A stretch of DNA of 64,000 bases from Diphasiastrum complanatum (Eukaryota > Streptophyta > Lycopodiopsida > Lycopodiales > Lycopodiaceae): NCBI GenBank assembly GCA_029204225.1, contig CM055093.1, positions 18,315,041-18,379,040 of the forward strand, given 5' to 3'. Shown piece after piece: positions 1-11,300 of the stretch. The position numbers were made by a program, and so were the translations under genes. The notes under the pieces are model-generated. The model saw nothing but the letters and a program-made list of their open reading frames with translations. It made no database searches and was not told the DNA's origin. How positions within the stretch are numbered: the first letter of the stretch is position 1; the number at the start of each line of letters is the position of its first letter.

Positions 1-514
1 GCAGTGCAAGACGTTGTATGGATGGATAGGTGCTACCGAACATGGTCCACCAGGTAATGGGAAGTTGCCTCCTCTCACGATCCTGAGCAGCCGGTGTCCG
101 AATGTGCCCATGCTGAAACGAAATGCAGCGAGCTCCTCCATGAGCCTAATAGGATCCAAACCTATGTGTGGACCCACCCTGTGAATGTACTGAAGCCAAT
201 CGGCCTCGAGCTCCCTGTCTGCGATCTGTGTCGGAGAGAGGAAGAGGGGATGTAGTATGTGTGCAACGCCGTGGATACTCCTGTGGAAGTAGTTCCACTG
301 CGTCTCCCAGATGAACTTCAGCTCGGTCATCCTGCAAGTGAGAGGCATGTGGTTTAGGGCATTACGATAAAAAAATAACTTCAACAGAAAATACAAAATA
401 GCAATCAGTGAAAAAAGTTAAAGCGCAATTACATTACTATACTACTTACCTCTCCGGCTGCAAGATGGGCAGCTGCAGGAACTGTCCAATCCGATCCATG
501 AGCTCATATACCAG
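1..514 (-). pseudogene. hAT-family transposase, C-terminal part (broken, runs off left edge)
   Basis: Two exons are visible on the minus strand. The first (514 to 450) encodes a stretch with ELMDRIGQFLQLPILQ. It ends in a GTAAGT donor, and a 118-base intron leads to a TTGCAG acceptor, so the second exon starts at 331 in phase (AG|G = Arg). The second exon reads through WETQWNYFHRSIHG and RLMEELAAFRFSMGTFG, the arrangement of the region before and within the hAT C-terminal dimerisation domain. Near position 85-90 the frame must change to continue as ITWWTMFGSTYPSIQRLAL, the conserved WW..YG/FGS..P.LQ.LA segment of that domain. This frameshift points to a pseudogene. The family assignment rests on motif recognition. 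The DDE core is not in the window. Confidence 0.62.
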
Positions 515-788
515 CTAAATTTACCCGCCCCCTCACTTCTTCTCTCCCAAAAATTTTTGTGCCCTCGCTGCCCTGCCTTTGCTGCTGTTTTTCTGCCCTG
601 CCTTCATTGCCTTAAGTCTGATTTGCGTCGCCCTTCGCCCACAAAACGCCCTGCCTTGCATCTACCTTCGCTCCCTTCGCTGGCTTCACCCACTTTCAGC
701 GTCTCTCCAACACTAAACCCTGCTGTTTTTTTTTCAGCTTTCCAGCTTTAGCTTCCTCTGCATTTTTTCCCTAGTTTTCTCCATCACA
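515..788. other. Spacer between head-to-head hAT relics, pyrimidine-rich
   Basis: About 270 bases rich in C and T (ctccc, ctgccctgcc and similar runs) with a T-rich tract before the ATG at 789. It could be the untranslated leader of the BED-type transposase. No terminal inverted repeat or promoter element could be assigned. Confidence 0.3.
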
Positions 789-1590
789 ATGGTGGGCAGT
801 CCAAACTTGCCAATCTGTGGGACGAGGTGGACGTTGTCAGGCGGGTTGCCGACAAGACCAACAAGACCGGTGCAAAGGTCGTGCATTGCCGATATCTCCT
901 AGTCGAATTTGCTGCGTCCCTCACTCGCCTTAAAGGCCACCTGCTCGGTGCACGCGCCAAAAATGGTGGCACCATAAATGCTGCCCCTTGTGGCAGCATG
1001 TCTGTCCCCGTCAGGCAGCGACTACTGGACACCTGCGGGCCACATCTTGGCACGCACGAGGAGAGGGAGTGCATCCTCGTCCCGTCCCACTGCCCCTCAT
1101 CCCCCTCAGACAGTTCCACCACACGCACCCCCATCTGCACCCATTCCGGTGGAACCCGTCCCCTCGCGTCCGCCAATTGCCACTGCGGTTCCACCACCTC
1201 GTCCTATTGCTCACACGCCCCCAGTTTACGATTTTCTCATGGAATCTCCACCACCCGAGCAGGCCCATAATGCTAGTGACAAGGCATTCAAGGATGTTGA
1301 GGAGATCCCTTCCTCCCTCCCTTCCCATCCGCATGACATCCCTAGCCAGCAATTTTCGTATCCCATGCCAGATGTTGCCCCTCCAGTGCATCCCACTTAT
1401 GCTGCTGCACCCATCCTTGCCAGTGCATCCCACTCTCCCCATTCCACGTCTACAGCCGATGCATCCACTAGTAGCCTGTCGCGTCATCATCCATTCCCGT
1501 CGCAGTTGGTGCACCATGTTGGAGGTCCACTACCAGTCACCCAACAGGGAGAGCTCTTAGGCAGCAGACCATTCGCGGCGCACATTTTTT
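789..1590 (+). pseudogene. hAT/BED-type transposase, N-terminal part (broken)
   Basis: From about 791 one frame reads QSKLANLWDEVDVVRRVADK, then a BED-like zinc-finger region with KVVHCRYLLVEF and LTRLKGHLLGA. BED fingers normally carry C-x2-C. Here the second Cys position is Leu (CRYLL), so the finger looks disabled. The only nearby ATG (789) is out of frame with this reading. After about 1100 the sequence is Pro/Ser/Thr-rich and continues in another frame (AHTPPVYDFLMESPPPEQ), like the linkers that follow BED fingers in plant transposases. It stops near 1560-1630. It lies head to head with the hAT C-terminal relic at 1-514, so the two are probably separate insertions or an inverted copy. 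No catalytic domain follows. Confidence 0.5.
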
Positions 1591-1839
1591 TTTACTCCAG
1601 AATTACGGACTTTTCTAAAACAATAATGTAAGCATGCTAAATACTGAAAAATCATGAACTAATGGAAATACTGATGGAGAGGACATAAGTCGTCACAACA
1701 GATATCCCAAAAGTATGCAAGTACTAAGCAAATACTACAAAAAAAAAGAATAGTCATAGCTAGCCGAATCATGAAGTAGAGGGAACATCTGTAATAGAGG
1801 AAAGAACTAAAGCCATGAGGGCTGATCTGGCAATAATGG

Positions 1840-2580
1840 TGTATGATAAAAGACATCAATAGGCTCCCAAATGGCCTCCTCAAGAGCACGACCATCCCAC
1901 TGTACTAGAAACTGAACCTGCCTGCGACATCGACTATGCTGAAGGTGAACTTGTTGGATGGCAACTGGCAAAAAAAAAGGAACAGCTCTAGCTCTGTAGG
2001 AAATGTGAGATCGCGAGGAGCATCATCCTCAATGGAAGCTCGTAGAAGGAAACTCGCTCAAGACACTCTGATAACCCATGAATGCCATAAGAAAATGTCG
2101 TAGTGCATGACCCCAGCAAGTGAAGTATCCAAAGCCAGTCGAATGGCCCAAGAATACCATCGACAGATGACAACTCGGCAAGTATAGCAACTCGACAACC
2201 AAGCGATATGCAGCAACCAGAAATGCCAAGAAACCTGAAGTATTAAGGAGAACATGCAACAACCAAGAATGCCAAGGGCACTGAGGTAGATCATCCTGAC
2301 ATAAACGGCTTCCCGGTAACCGACTGATAGTCACCCTGGGAATCAATACCAGAAAGTAAATGATGTCGACCAGCATGTGTAAAAGACAGTGTCTGCTGAG
2401 AAAGATCCACAGCAACAGTACCAAGTGAAGAAAACCAATCTGCACCAAGAACAATGTCATAGTGCACCAGAGGAATAATATAGAAATCTGCCTGTCCAGA
2501 GAAGTCACTAATGCTATAGTCCAAGCCCTGAAACATCTGAGAGCTGATAAAAGAATGTGAGCTAGCAACCTCGACACGGA
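1840..2580 (-). pseudogene. Ty3/Gypsy chromovirus relic: retropepsin joined to integrase C-terminal chromodomain-like end
   Basis: On the minus strand 2536-2290 encodes a retropepsin end with YDIVLGADWFSSLGTVAVDL, matching the protease segment of the Ty3 element at 59.3-63.8 kb (YDLILGADWFASLGAVTVDL). Further along the same strand, about 1925-1855, comes QVQFLVQWDGRALEEAIWEP, the FLVQW(x)G...EEAIWEP signature of the chromodomain-like tail of chromovirus integrases. In an intact element reverse transcriptase, RNase H and most of integrase would separate them. Here fewer than 400 bases do, so about 3 kb is missing. The in-between sequence (1930-2280) contains short near-repeats of an aatgccaag word and no recognisable domain. 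Confidence 0.7.
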
Positions 2581-2834
2581 GAGCAGCTTCAGACTTGCAC
2601 CAGCATAGCTCTTGACAGGTATATTACTACGTTGAAAGTTTCAAAGTTGATTCTTCATTGACATTCATGATTAGAATTTAGTTGAAACTCAATAGTAAAT
2701 TGTAATGAGTATTTTTTTATTCGTAATCGGAATCAGGGTTCTTGAGACTTGAATGCTCAAACTTCACTCCTGATTGTTTGCAGGCTGGAAGAAGTAAGGG
2801 GCCTATTTCTAGACAGGTGGCAGTGGTTCCATCA

Positions 2835-2836
<2 letters not shown>

Positions 2837-2911
<75 letters not shown>
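2837..2911. repeat. (CT)n microsatellite followed by a CG run
   Basis: About 37 CT units run uninterrupted and pass directly into cgcgcgcg. The reverse complement is a (CG)n-(AG)n compound tract, the same order as at 46578-46657. Confidence 0.97.
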
Positions 2912-2913
<2 letters not shown>

Positions 2914-3224
2914 GCGCGATGGTGCAGCCGCTTGCTGGCGCGATGGTGCAGCCCACTGAGGGCCCGTGACCTGGCCCACTGACTGTCCCACTGACCAGCC
3001 TAACTGCACGCTGTCCTAGCCCGTGACCTGGCCCACTGGCCTATGTCTGCTCGCTGTCCAGAATCGCTGATCCAAAAAAATTGCTAGTTGGGTAGGGCAG
3101 TAGGGTGAGTCATTTGTTAAGAAAGGGAAGGGGAGCCCACGCCCCCCCCCCCCCCAAACGCATTTCTGCCCCCTCATCGCTGGCCCCACCATCACCATCG
3201 CTGTCCACCACAAACATCGCTGCA
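2912..3224. other. Low-complexity GC-rich spacer with repeated words and a poly-C run
   Basis: Short imperfect repeats of the type gatggtgcagcc and cccgtgacctggcccactg occur two or three times each between 2917 and 3045. A run of 14 C lies at 3142-3155. No gene is seen. Confidence 0.6.
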
Positions 3225-5312
3225 GAAACAAAGAAGATGATGGACCTTCTCTTTAGCTCTTCGTCAAGATCTTTTTGGCAAAAATTCCTTTCACGAGCAC
3301 CTCCACCCCGGATCACAGATCTTAGCACATGGGTGACCTATGCCAAGTCGTTGTACACTGTACCTGACACACCTCCACTTCCCACACACACAAGCACATG
3401 TACTTCTGATATATTCTCTCCAAACATAGTAGAAGAGGCCATCGATCGATTAAACCTACATAAGGCCAAAGACATTGACGAACCAGAGGCTGAACTTTTG
3501 AAGCAGGCCGCTAACATCCTCTCACCATTCCTCTCTTTCCTTTTCAACCACGCTATCACATCTGGGGTCCACAAACCTTATCCATCCTATCCATAAAGGC
3601 GGTGATCCCATGAAAGCCGACAACTACCGTACCATCATGATGAGCCACCTCTTTGCCAAAGTTAATGGTTCTATTCTTCAGTCAGAGATGGATACTAGAC
3701 ACTGCATGCCATTGGCCAGGCTGGTTTCAGAACAGGATATACTACATCAGATCATATTTTCACCCTGAGATCCATCATTGAGGAGGCTAAGGCCAGGAGA
3801 GAGCGTGTATACTGCTGCTTTGTGGATTTCCGCAAAGCCTTTGACTCTGTGCCTAGACATTTACTGATATAGAGGCTTCGGGATCGTGGCTTCCAGAAGG
3901 ATATCATTCGGGAAGTTGTGGCATTGTACAGACGAGTTATTGGCCGGATTCGAGTATCATGAGTTGTATCACCAGAGATAGAGAGTACCATTGGGGTTAA
4001 GCAGGGATGTCCACTCTCACTTACACTCTTTGGTCTATATATAGATGAGGTTATACAGAGAGAGGGAGGAGAGGGATGCACATTGGGTGACCTCGTTATC
4101 GCTATCCTATTATATGCTGATGATGTGGTTTTGCTTTCGAGGACGAGGGAAGGCCTGCAACGGCATCTGGATGCGCTTCACTCCTTTTGTATATAGTGGG
4201 GACTGTCAGTGAATGTGGCCAAAACCAAAGTTATGGTGTTTAACACCTCCATATCCTTCATGATGCAACAGGAGCTTCTATGGGATGGACATCCACTTGA
4301 GGTAGTTGACGCATACACATACCTGGGCATGGTATTTTCTGGTCCCACTTTCAGCATGCGACAGGCGGCAGTTTCCGGTTACGGAAGGGCCATGCATCAT
4401 TGGCGGATTTGGAGAGACTATGTTTCAGCTCACACATTAGGGACGCGACTACTAAGTGCGGACTCTTTGACACTATGGTGGTCCCCTCAGCCCTATACGC
4501 ATCAGAGATATGGAGTACTAGCCTGACGGCTACCGAGTGGGCACACATCTCATGACTTCAGATTCATATGCTATCTCGGATGATACGGGCTAAGCCCTCT
4601 ACACCACATCATATTATATTGGCGGAGTTTGCCATCCCCCCTATTCAGCTCGAGGCATTGTTCCATATTGTCACATTCATACAACGACTGGATGATATTC
4701 AGGGTAGAGGCACACACTATGCTGCAGCAGCTTTGTCATCATCCCAACACTTACATTCTGAGGGACACTCCTTCTCGTGGTATTCCCAGGCCTGTCGTCT
4801 TCTCTCCACATGGGGTATTCATATTACGGATCTACCAGCTAGTACTCATCAGTATGTTCGAGGACACTTGTATAGGGCATATCTTCAGAGCACTTGTCTG
4901 GGGTGAAGACGGAGTTTTATCGGGCACATTTTCTATCTCGGGATACCGCTGACACCTCCCCCTTGATACAGCTGAGCATACAGGAGTGTTTATCCCGTCG
5001 GAGACAGAGACAGGAGAGTACTGATTCTGATGGAGAGGTTGAGATTCCGGATGCTTCCATACATAGACGGCCGAGACAGTGTAGACGACCAAAGGACAGC
5101 CAGCCCACAGGCGACAGCCTACAGCTTCACGGCAGCAGAGACAACATCGTCCATCCACTCGGAGACAGAGATCCACAATTCGCTCAGTGACAATGTCACA
5201 ACTGTTTCTTTTAGGTGGTAGAGCTTTCATGCTCGCACCGTGCATACTCGACATGTACCTATTTTTAGTCCTATGTACCTTAGGGTATTTCATGGACATT
5301 AATAAAGATCTC

Positions 5313-5378
<66 letters not shown>
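3225..5378 (+). mobile_element. 5'-truncated non-LTR retrotransposon (LINE), reverse transcriptase pseudogene with (TC)n 3' tail
   Basis: Plus-strand sequence encodes a non-LTR reverse transcriptase in pieces. A block before the RT has SPNIVEEAIDRLNLHKAKD. Then come CCFVDFRKAFDSVPRHLL (catalytic Asp, about 3819), IGVKQGCPLSLTLFGLYIDE, and LLYADDVVLL with the YADD box at 4113-4124. LSVNVAKTKVMVFNT follows. In-frame stops (for example near 3871, 3960 and 4196) and frameshifts break the frame. No apurinic-type endonuclease precedes the RT, so the copy is 5'-truncated, as is usual for LINE insertions. The 3' part reads on to about 5215. An ATTAATAAAG motif then leads straight into a 64-base TC repeat ending at 5378, which I read as the element's 3' tail. 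Confidence 0.85.
5315..5378 (+). repeat. (TC)n tail of the LINE
   Basis: A pure TC repeat starts directly after ataaagatctcgatc at the 3' end of the LINE sequence. It may be the element's own 3' repeat tail, expanded by slippage, instead of a chance microsatellite. Confidence 0.9.
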
Positions 5379-5384
<6 letters not shown>

Positions 5385-6816
5385 CTCTTTTTGTCCTATT
5401 ACCACCCAAAAGTACTAAGAGTATGAGACTTCAAATGCCATGATTTAGTTACATACAAATAGAAAATTTTCCAAGCCTCTAGAGGTGCCCAATCCATCAC
5501 CCCTTGTAGCCACTCCTCATTATGGCCCAAGGAGAAGGAGAGATTTAATCCCCTACAACTGGCTGATTGTTATATACCAATTGAAAGAGATGCAAGAGCT
5601 GCTCCAAAAGCTCATTACAATCTTACAAAAAGAAATGAAAACATTGTAGAGAGAGCACAAAGAACATATCTAGGAATCGTTGGCATGAGACGAGAGAAAA
5701 AGAAAATCTTAGCCCTATAGAAGGAAATAATGGCATCAAAGAAAGAGAATGAAGAGCTTCGTATTATAATCTTCTCCTACTAATTTTACATGTTCAACAT
5801 ATTGTCTCAACACCCAAATCTATTTTTTACTACAATTTTTTTTATTCGTTTTAACATCTAGTACTGATGCCAATTTAATTAGAAATTATTTACATTCCAC
5901 ATAAAACAAAACATACGGGTAAAATGAGCTCATTCAATATGCTACAGAACCATATATATGTATAGATAGATATATGTATGTGCCTTTCATATACTTATAC
6001 ATGTATGTCACAGTTCCCAGCCATACAAAATGAAGTCATTCCAAACGGTGTGAGAATAAAAATGTTTCAATAAATGATTCTATGGTATATGTAGATACAT
6101 GCATATGCATATAAAAAGCACATTGCTAAATGTATAGAGGATGCACTCAAAGTTCCAAGTTTTCCAAACCTAAATTATCTTCCATGTTTTATTTCGAATG
6201 TGCTCCAAACCTTCAAAATACAAATACAACAAACAAAATAAAACAAGCTTGTCCTGAATGTTATGGAACTATGCTAATACTTAGTATACAGATATATGTT
6301 TATTATCAAGAAACCTATGTAATTTTGAAATGCATTTCTTCACAATGTGCAACACTTGAACATGAAGGGTCCAAAATGCAGCATTTCAGACATTCTGGCT
6401 TCAGAATGACATTCCAAAAAAATTATGAATAGAACATATAAGCAATCTTCTGACATGCAAATATGAATCAACCTAGACCATGCAAATGCAAATGATATTA
6501 TTATATATTATATAGTGAAAATAGGAGCATTTTCTTGTTAAGATGCTATTAAAAGCATGGTTTCTTACAGCAAGTAAATTGCCACAAACAGGGATGGATC
6601 AAGTGGCTTCTGATAATTAGTCAGATAACTGCACTAGCACGTAATCATTTGATTGGTTAGAGACCTGTCATGATTGAAATACTTCACCTATGGAGGAGTG
6701 CCACTCTTTAAGCAGAGGCTTCGAAAATCAGCAATACACTGTCCTTATTCAAATTCTCATTTGAGTCCTATCTAAATATGAGTTCAGTGTCTCCAAGGGC
6801 TAGATGTGCAAGGGGC
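5379..6816. other. Gene-free AT-rich stretch
   Basis: No open frame with recognisable protein similarity. Short AT-rich words and a TATG/TATA-rich patch near 5950-6010 and 6090-6115 are present. It lies just downstream of the stop codon of the minus-strand coiled-coil gene, so that gene's 3' untranslated region should occupy its right end. No polyadenylation site was fixed. Confidence 0.5.
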
Positions 6817-8238
6817 TCAGGGGGTAGGTGGAATTCGGGATTTTGCTGGCAATCCAAAATTACCCTGCAAGATATGAAGCCGTAATGAAAACGATCCACC
6901 CATGCTCACAAAAAAATGTTTTAAAAGAAAAGAGACAAGGAATCTGACCTCATTTTCTTTCCCTTCAGCAAAAGCAAGAAGTTCTTCATTGATTGCCATA
7001 AGCTCATCTATCCGTTGCTTCTGTTCCTTCTCTTCTTTCCTCAGTTCTTCAACTTTCCTGAAAAGATCAAACTTTTCTATTGATATCGAATCTAGTTCTT
7101 CTTGAGTTAACTGCATCCTTCTCCTCACTTGTAGAATTTCCGCATCTTTTTCTTGCAAGGCTTCTAACAATGAGATGCTGGATGAGCTTCTTACAAGTTG
7201 ATCCCTCAAATCAGCGACTGTGCTTTGCAAATCTTTTACCTACAACTTTCTGAATCAGTATCCTTAAGAAAAGAAAACCATTGCCTTCTAAACAGAAAGG
7301 TGGTCATTCTGGCCTCTTCAAATGATCCAGACAGCATGGCATGAATATGATTCCAAGCAGGCAAAAAAAACAAAGAAATAGAGTTTACTTAATAAATGAT
7401 TAAATATTCATCAAAAATATTTGTGATCCCTTATTGGCGAGAAGCTCCTAAAATTTTCGACATCATGGCTAGTGCACAATCAGATTCATCTTTGTAATTC
7501 AGATTTATAAAGGAGTAGTCTATCTTAGTGGTCAATTCATTATGATATTTGTAAGCTTTAGTTACTAGTAATACAGTGAATTGCCTAACATTCAGAATAT
7601 GCCAGTAGCTCTCTATAGTATCCCAATTTGCACACAGTCTGTTTGCAGCAAGACACAGGATAGCATTTTATAGTATCTCAGATTTGCAGATGCATGCTCT
7701 ATAAGATTGTCAATTTGACTTACACAACAAACGGATATTTGTAGACCTTCAGCTAGAAATTAAGCAGAGGCCGGTTAGATTGTGGCAGAGCAAACGAACC
7801 TTCGATCCATTTGGAACTAGTCATATTTCCAGCCATGCTTTTACATTAGCTAAGCCTTTCAGTTAGTGCTAATTGAAGCTAACTGAGAAGTGTGCTGCCC
7901 CACTTACAATTAAGTTACAAAAGTTAGTTAACGGATTCAGTTAGCACAAACTTGAATTAGTTCATTTTGTAATGTTGCTTAACTGTTGTGAAACACCTTC
8001 CTTAAGCTAACTTATGCTTCAGTTGGTTTTGAAAAAAACTCCCACAGTCCTCCAGATTCCTTCATCTCTTGTGCTTCACCACAGTCCACTGTTTTGCCAT
8101 CTTTGCCTTCTTGTGCTGCACCCTTCTCCTCCATAGCTACTCCTCAGTTACTAACTTGTAAATGGCTACTTGTAAGTGGGGCAGCGCCTCAGTTACAACA
8201 AATGAAATGGAGAGAGTAGCCATGGCAATCAAACTGGC

Positions 8239-8322
<84 letters not shown>

Positions 8323-11300
8323 GTTTCACTGCTATACCTTGCTATGAGAAGTCGCGAGTTGCATCTGTAGTGATGCCTCCAAGTCTCTGTGCTTTGCTTG
8401 CAACTCTTCTAGGGCCTTCTCACCTATAGAAATGTCATTTTTCACCTGCACATATTTTTCTTGCCTTTCAACCAGTTTCCCTTCTTTGGTTTGAACCTGC
8501 TGAGCACAGTCTTGCTGTATTGTAATCAAGCTCTTGTCATCTGCTTCCATTTTGTCCTCATTCATTTTGTTTACACATCGTTCCTCTGCAATCTTTGTTC
8601 TTGCAGCCTCTGTTGATTTTCTTAACCACTCAAATTCTGCAATGACAGCAGCGGTTCCTGACTGGATGACTTTATGTCCATGTTCCTGCATCACAGTCCT
8701 TAATGAGAAGGTGGAAACCAACAAACTGATCATAGAAGTGCATTTGATGAAATCAGCATATATCATCACAAATACCATATCTTGAGGCTTAGTAACAGCA
8801 AATATAAGGTCAAAGCTTGAATCATAAATTGGATCTGATGGACAGAAGTCGTGCGACTGATTGCTAAACTTCAAAACCTCATATGAGACAACCATGGTCA
8901 GTTGGACACGTGTTCCGTAAGACAACCATGCTCCGTTGGACATGTGTATATGAATACTTACATTGCAACAAGTGCAAGTTATCAATTTGGATGCGAAGCT
9001 GCGGAGGACTCGAGCCTGTTATGGATTCTACAGGTGAATGTCAGTGAGCATTGAGCGGAAAACCCTGATGAAGCAAAGCTCTCTGGGGTTCCAAAGGATG
9101 AGAGTGCTAGGTTCAAAGGCAAAAATTTTCTTTTATGAGCGTATTAAAACACACATTTCACATAAAAGCTGGATGTTCATCTTGGATACATGTGCAGATG
9201 TCGAAATGAACTTCTAGCTCTCAGTGTGCCTTTTAAAGTGACTTATGGCGAAACTTATTAGATTGCTGATTCTATCTTCATGTTAGCTCTATTTTCCTTC
9301 ATATCCCTGCCTGAGTGAAAATTGTAATCGCCAATGGTAAATATAAAGTCTAAAATACGTGCCTCGTGTAAGAAGGCTACGCCAGAAGCTGGCAGAGTCA
9401 CTGGCCCAACAGAACTAGTTTGATAATTGTTATGCCTGTATTGGGCCTTAAAATGGATTTCCAATTTCTAAGCAACTTGTTACTGGCTGCATGTTCATTG
9501 TACCCCCACAATTATCAATCTGAAGTAGGCAGGGTAAACCAACGTCATTGCAACTCGTACTTCTTGTCAGAAAGTAAATCATGGATTTACCAGGATCGAC
9601 TATTCCACTACACCTGTAGCCTGGTCCTTTCATTATTACACAGATCTCTATTCATGCTGAAATGGATAGGTGTGTCGAATGCCTGTATTGGAAACAGCAT
9701 ATGGCTAGTTATTTTCAACTATATCTCATCTACTAGGAATGTGAGAAAATATCATTGGGGTAATCACATTTCCATGAACAAGCTAAGCATTCCTAGTTCA
9801 CAATGCATCTTGTTCTATCACAATGAAATGGATAGATTTCAAGACAACGTGCATTGATTCATTCAAAAACAGTTATTGTCAGGTGTAGTGTTCTATTCGA
9901 CAGCATGACTCAGTATAACTGAGAATTTTGCCAATTTGCTCTAAGGTCAGGTGTGATGGTAGAACACATTTGTTGCAACACCTAGAAGGCCTTCGAGCTA
10001 GTAATAGAGGTACACTTAAAGTATCGCTTACCCATGAATCAACAATAGACGATGCATGTATTATGTTCTCAATGGAGAACTCAGAGGAGCAGAGTTCCTT
10101 TGCAAGAGAGCTTGCATGGTAGAGCATTGTCAACTTAGTTTGATGTCTTCCTAAGAAATTCACTATAATGTGGAAGCTTTCTGCTATGCTATTTCAAAAA
10201 ATGGACTACCAGGGTTTTAGTCTTAATATAATGTAGAGGTCGTTGTAAAGCCTCACCTCCAACCCAATGGAACACTTTTCCATCGCATGACAAACTTCCT
10301 TTTGAACTTCCATTTTCGAATCCATTGCTTGTTTGCTGTCAATTTCTTCCACACTACCTTCTGGTTCATGCTTCTGCATATCATCTGAACCCCCAATTTG
10401 TTGCTTCAAGTTAAGACAGCCCAAGTGGTTAGCATCCTCAAAAATAGGTGATACATAGACAGTGGAATAACCTCCTGGAAGCCAAGAACTTGCTTTTGGT
10501 TGATTGTCATTAGCGTTAGAAGTCGTTTCAATTTCCATGTCATCAACAGCCTCTTGAATTGTATCTCGTCCAATCTTAGGCTGATTAGAATTTCCTATAA
10601 CTAATTCTGTTGCCTCTCTTTCTTGCTTCCCATGTAATTTCTTTTTCCCTGAAGTCACTTCTGATATCTCCCCTTCTGTGGTTACTTCTGCCTTTTCAGA
10701 TGCTGGGTGCTGGATTGGATTCGATGAGGTAGATAACTCATTGCTCGGCATGTAAATCTCAGATTTGGTCAATGTTACAACCTTTTTTTGAACATTTTGG
10801 CTCTCAATTCTAGAGTTTGGATGTAAAACTCCCTTAGTGCCACAGCATGTCATAGCGACCAGGTCTGCACTAGCACCTTTCAGATCATTTTGATAACAAA
10901 CTTCATCACTTACAAATGAAAAGGTCGAATTTGCAGGGCCAGCCTGTGGGTTGTATTCCTTCTCTCGACTGATAGGCATCCTGTAACCACGTTCCAACAT
11001 AGCACCACCTATCTTTTGTGGTACAAAGAAATTTGAAGAAAGTTGAACTACATTTGTGAGATCTGCTCCAGTTTGAGTTGCCATTTCATTTGATTGTGGT
11101 CCAACTTTTCCAGCCGAAATAATGCTTGTTTCAGTAGCAGCATTGCCATCATTAACTTGTAATCCTGGGGTTTTAGTATATAATCCTTCTAAAGAATTTT
11201 CTTGAAAGGCAGATCTCTGTACAGATTTTTGGGGCTCTTTTTCCATACCATGATGAGATTTTCTGACTGTCTTTGATTCTTTGACCAAAACTGTTGCCAT

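Noticed and set aside
2717-3009. Frames of Ser-Leu or Arg-Glu repeats over (CT)n tracts, here and at 5187-5426, 8162-8429 and 47060-47690
   Set aside because: They are translations of dinucleotide repeats in all phases and carry no independent coding evidence.
7860-8060. Repeated gttagt/agctaac words suggesting a small inverted-repeat element
   Set aside because: Only short words recur, and no extended inverted ends or target duplication could be followed.
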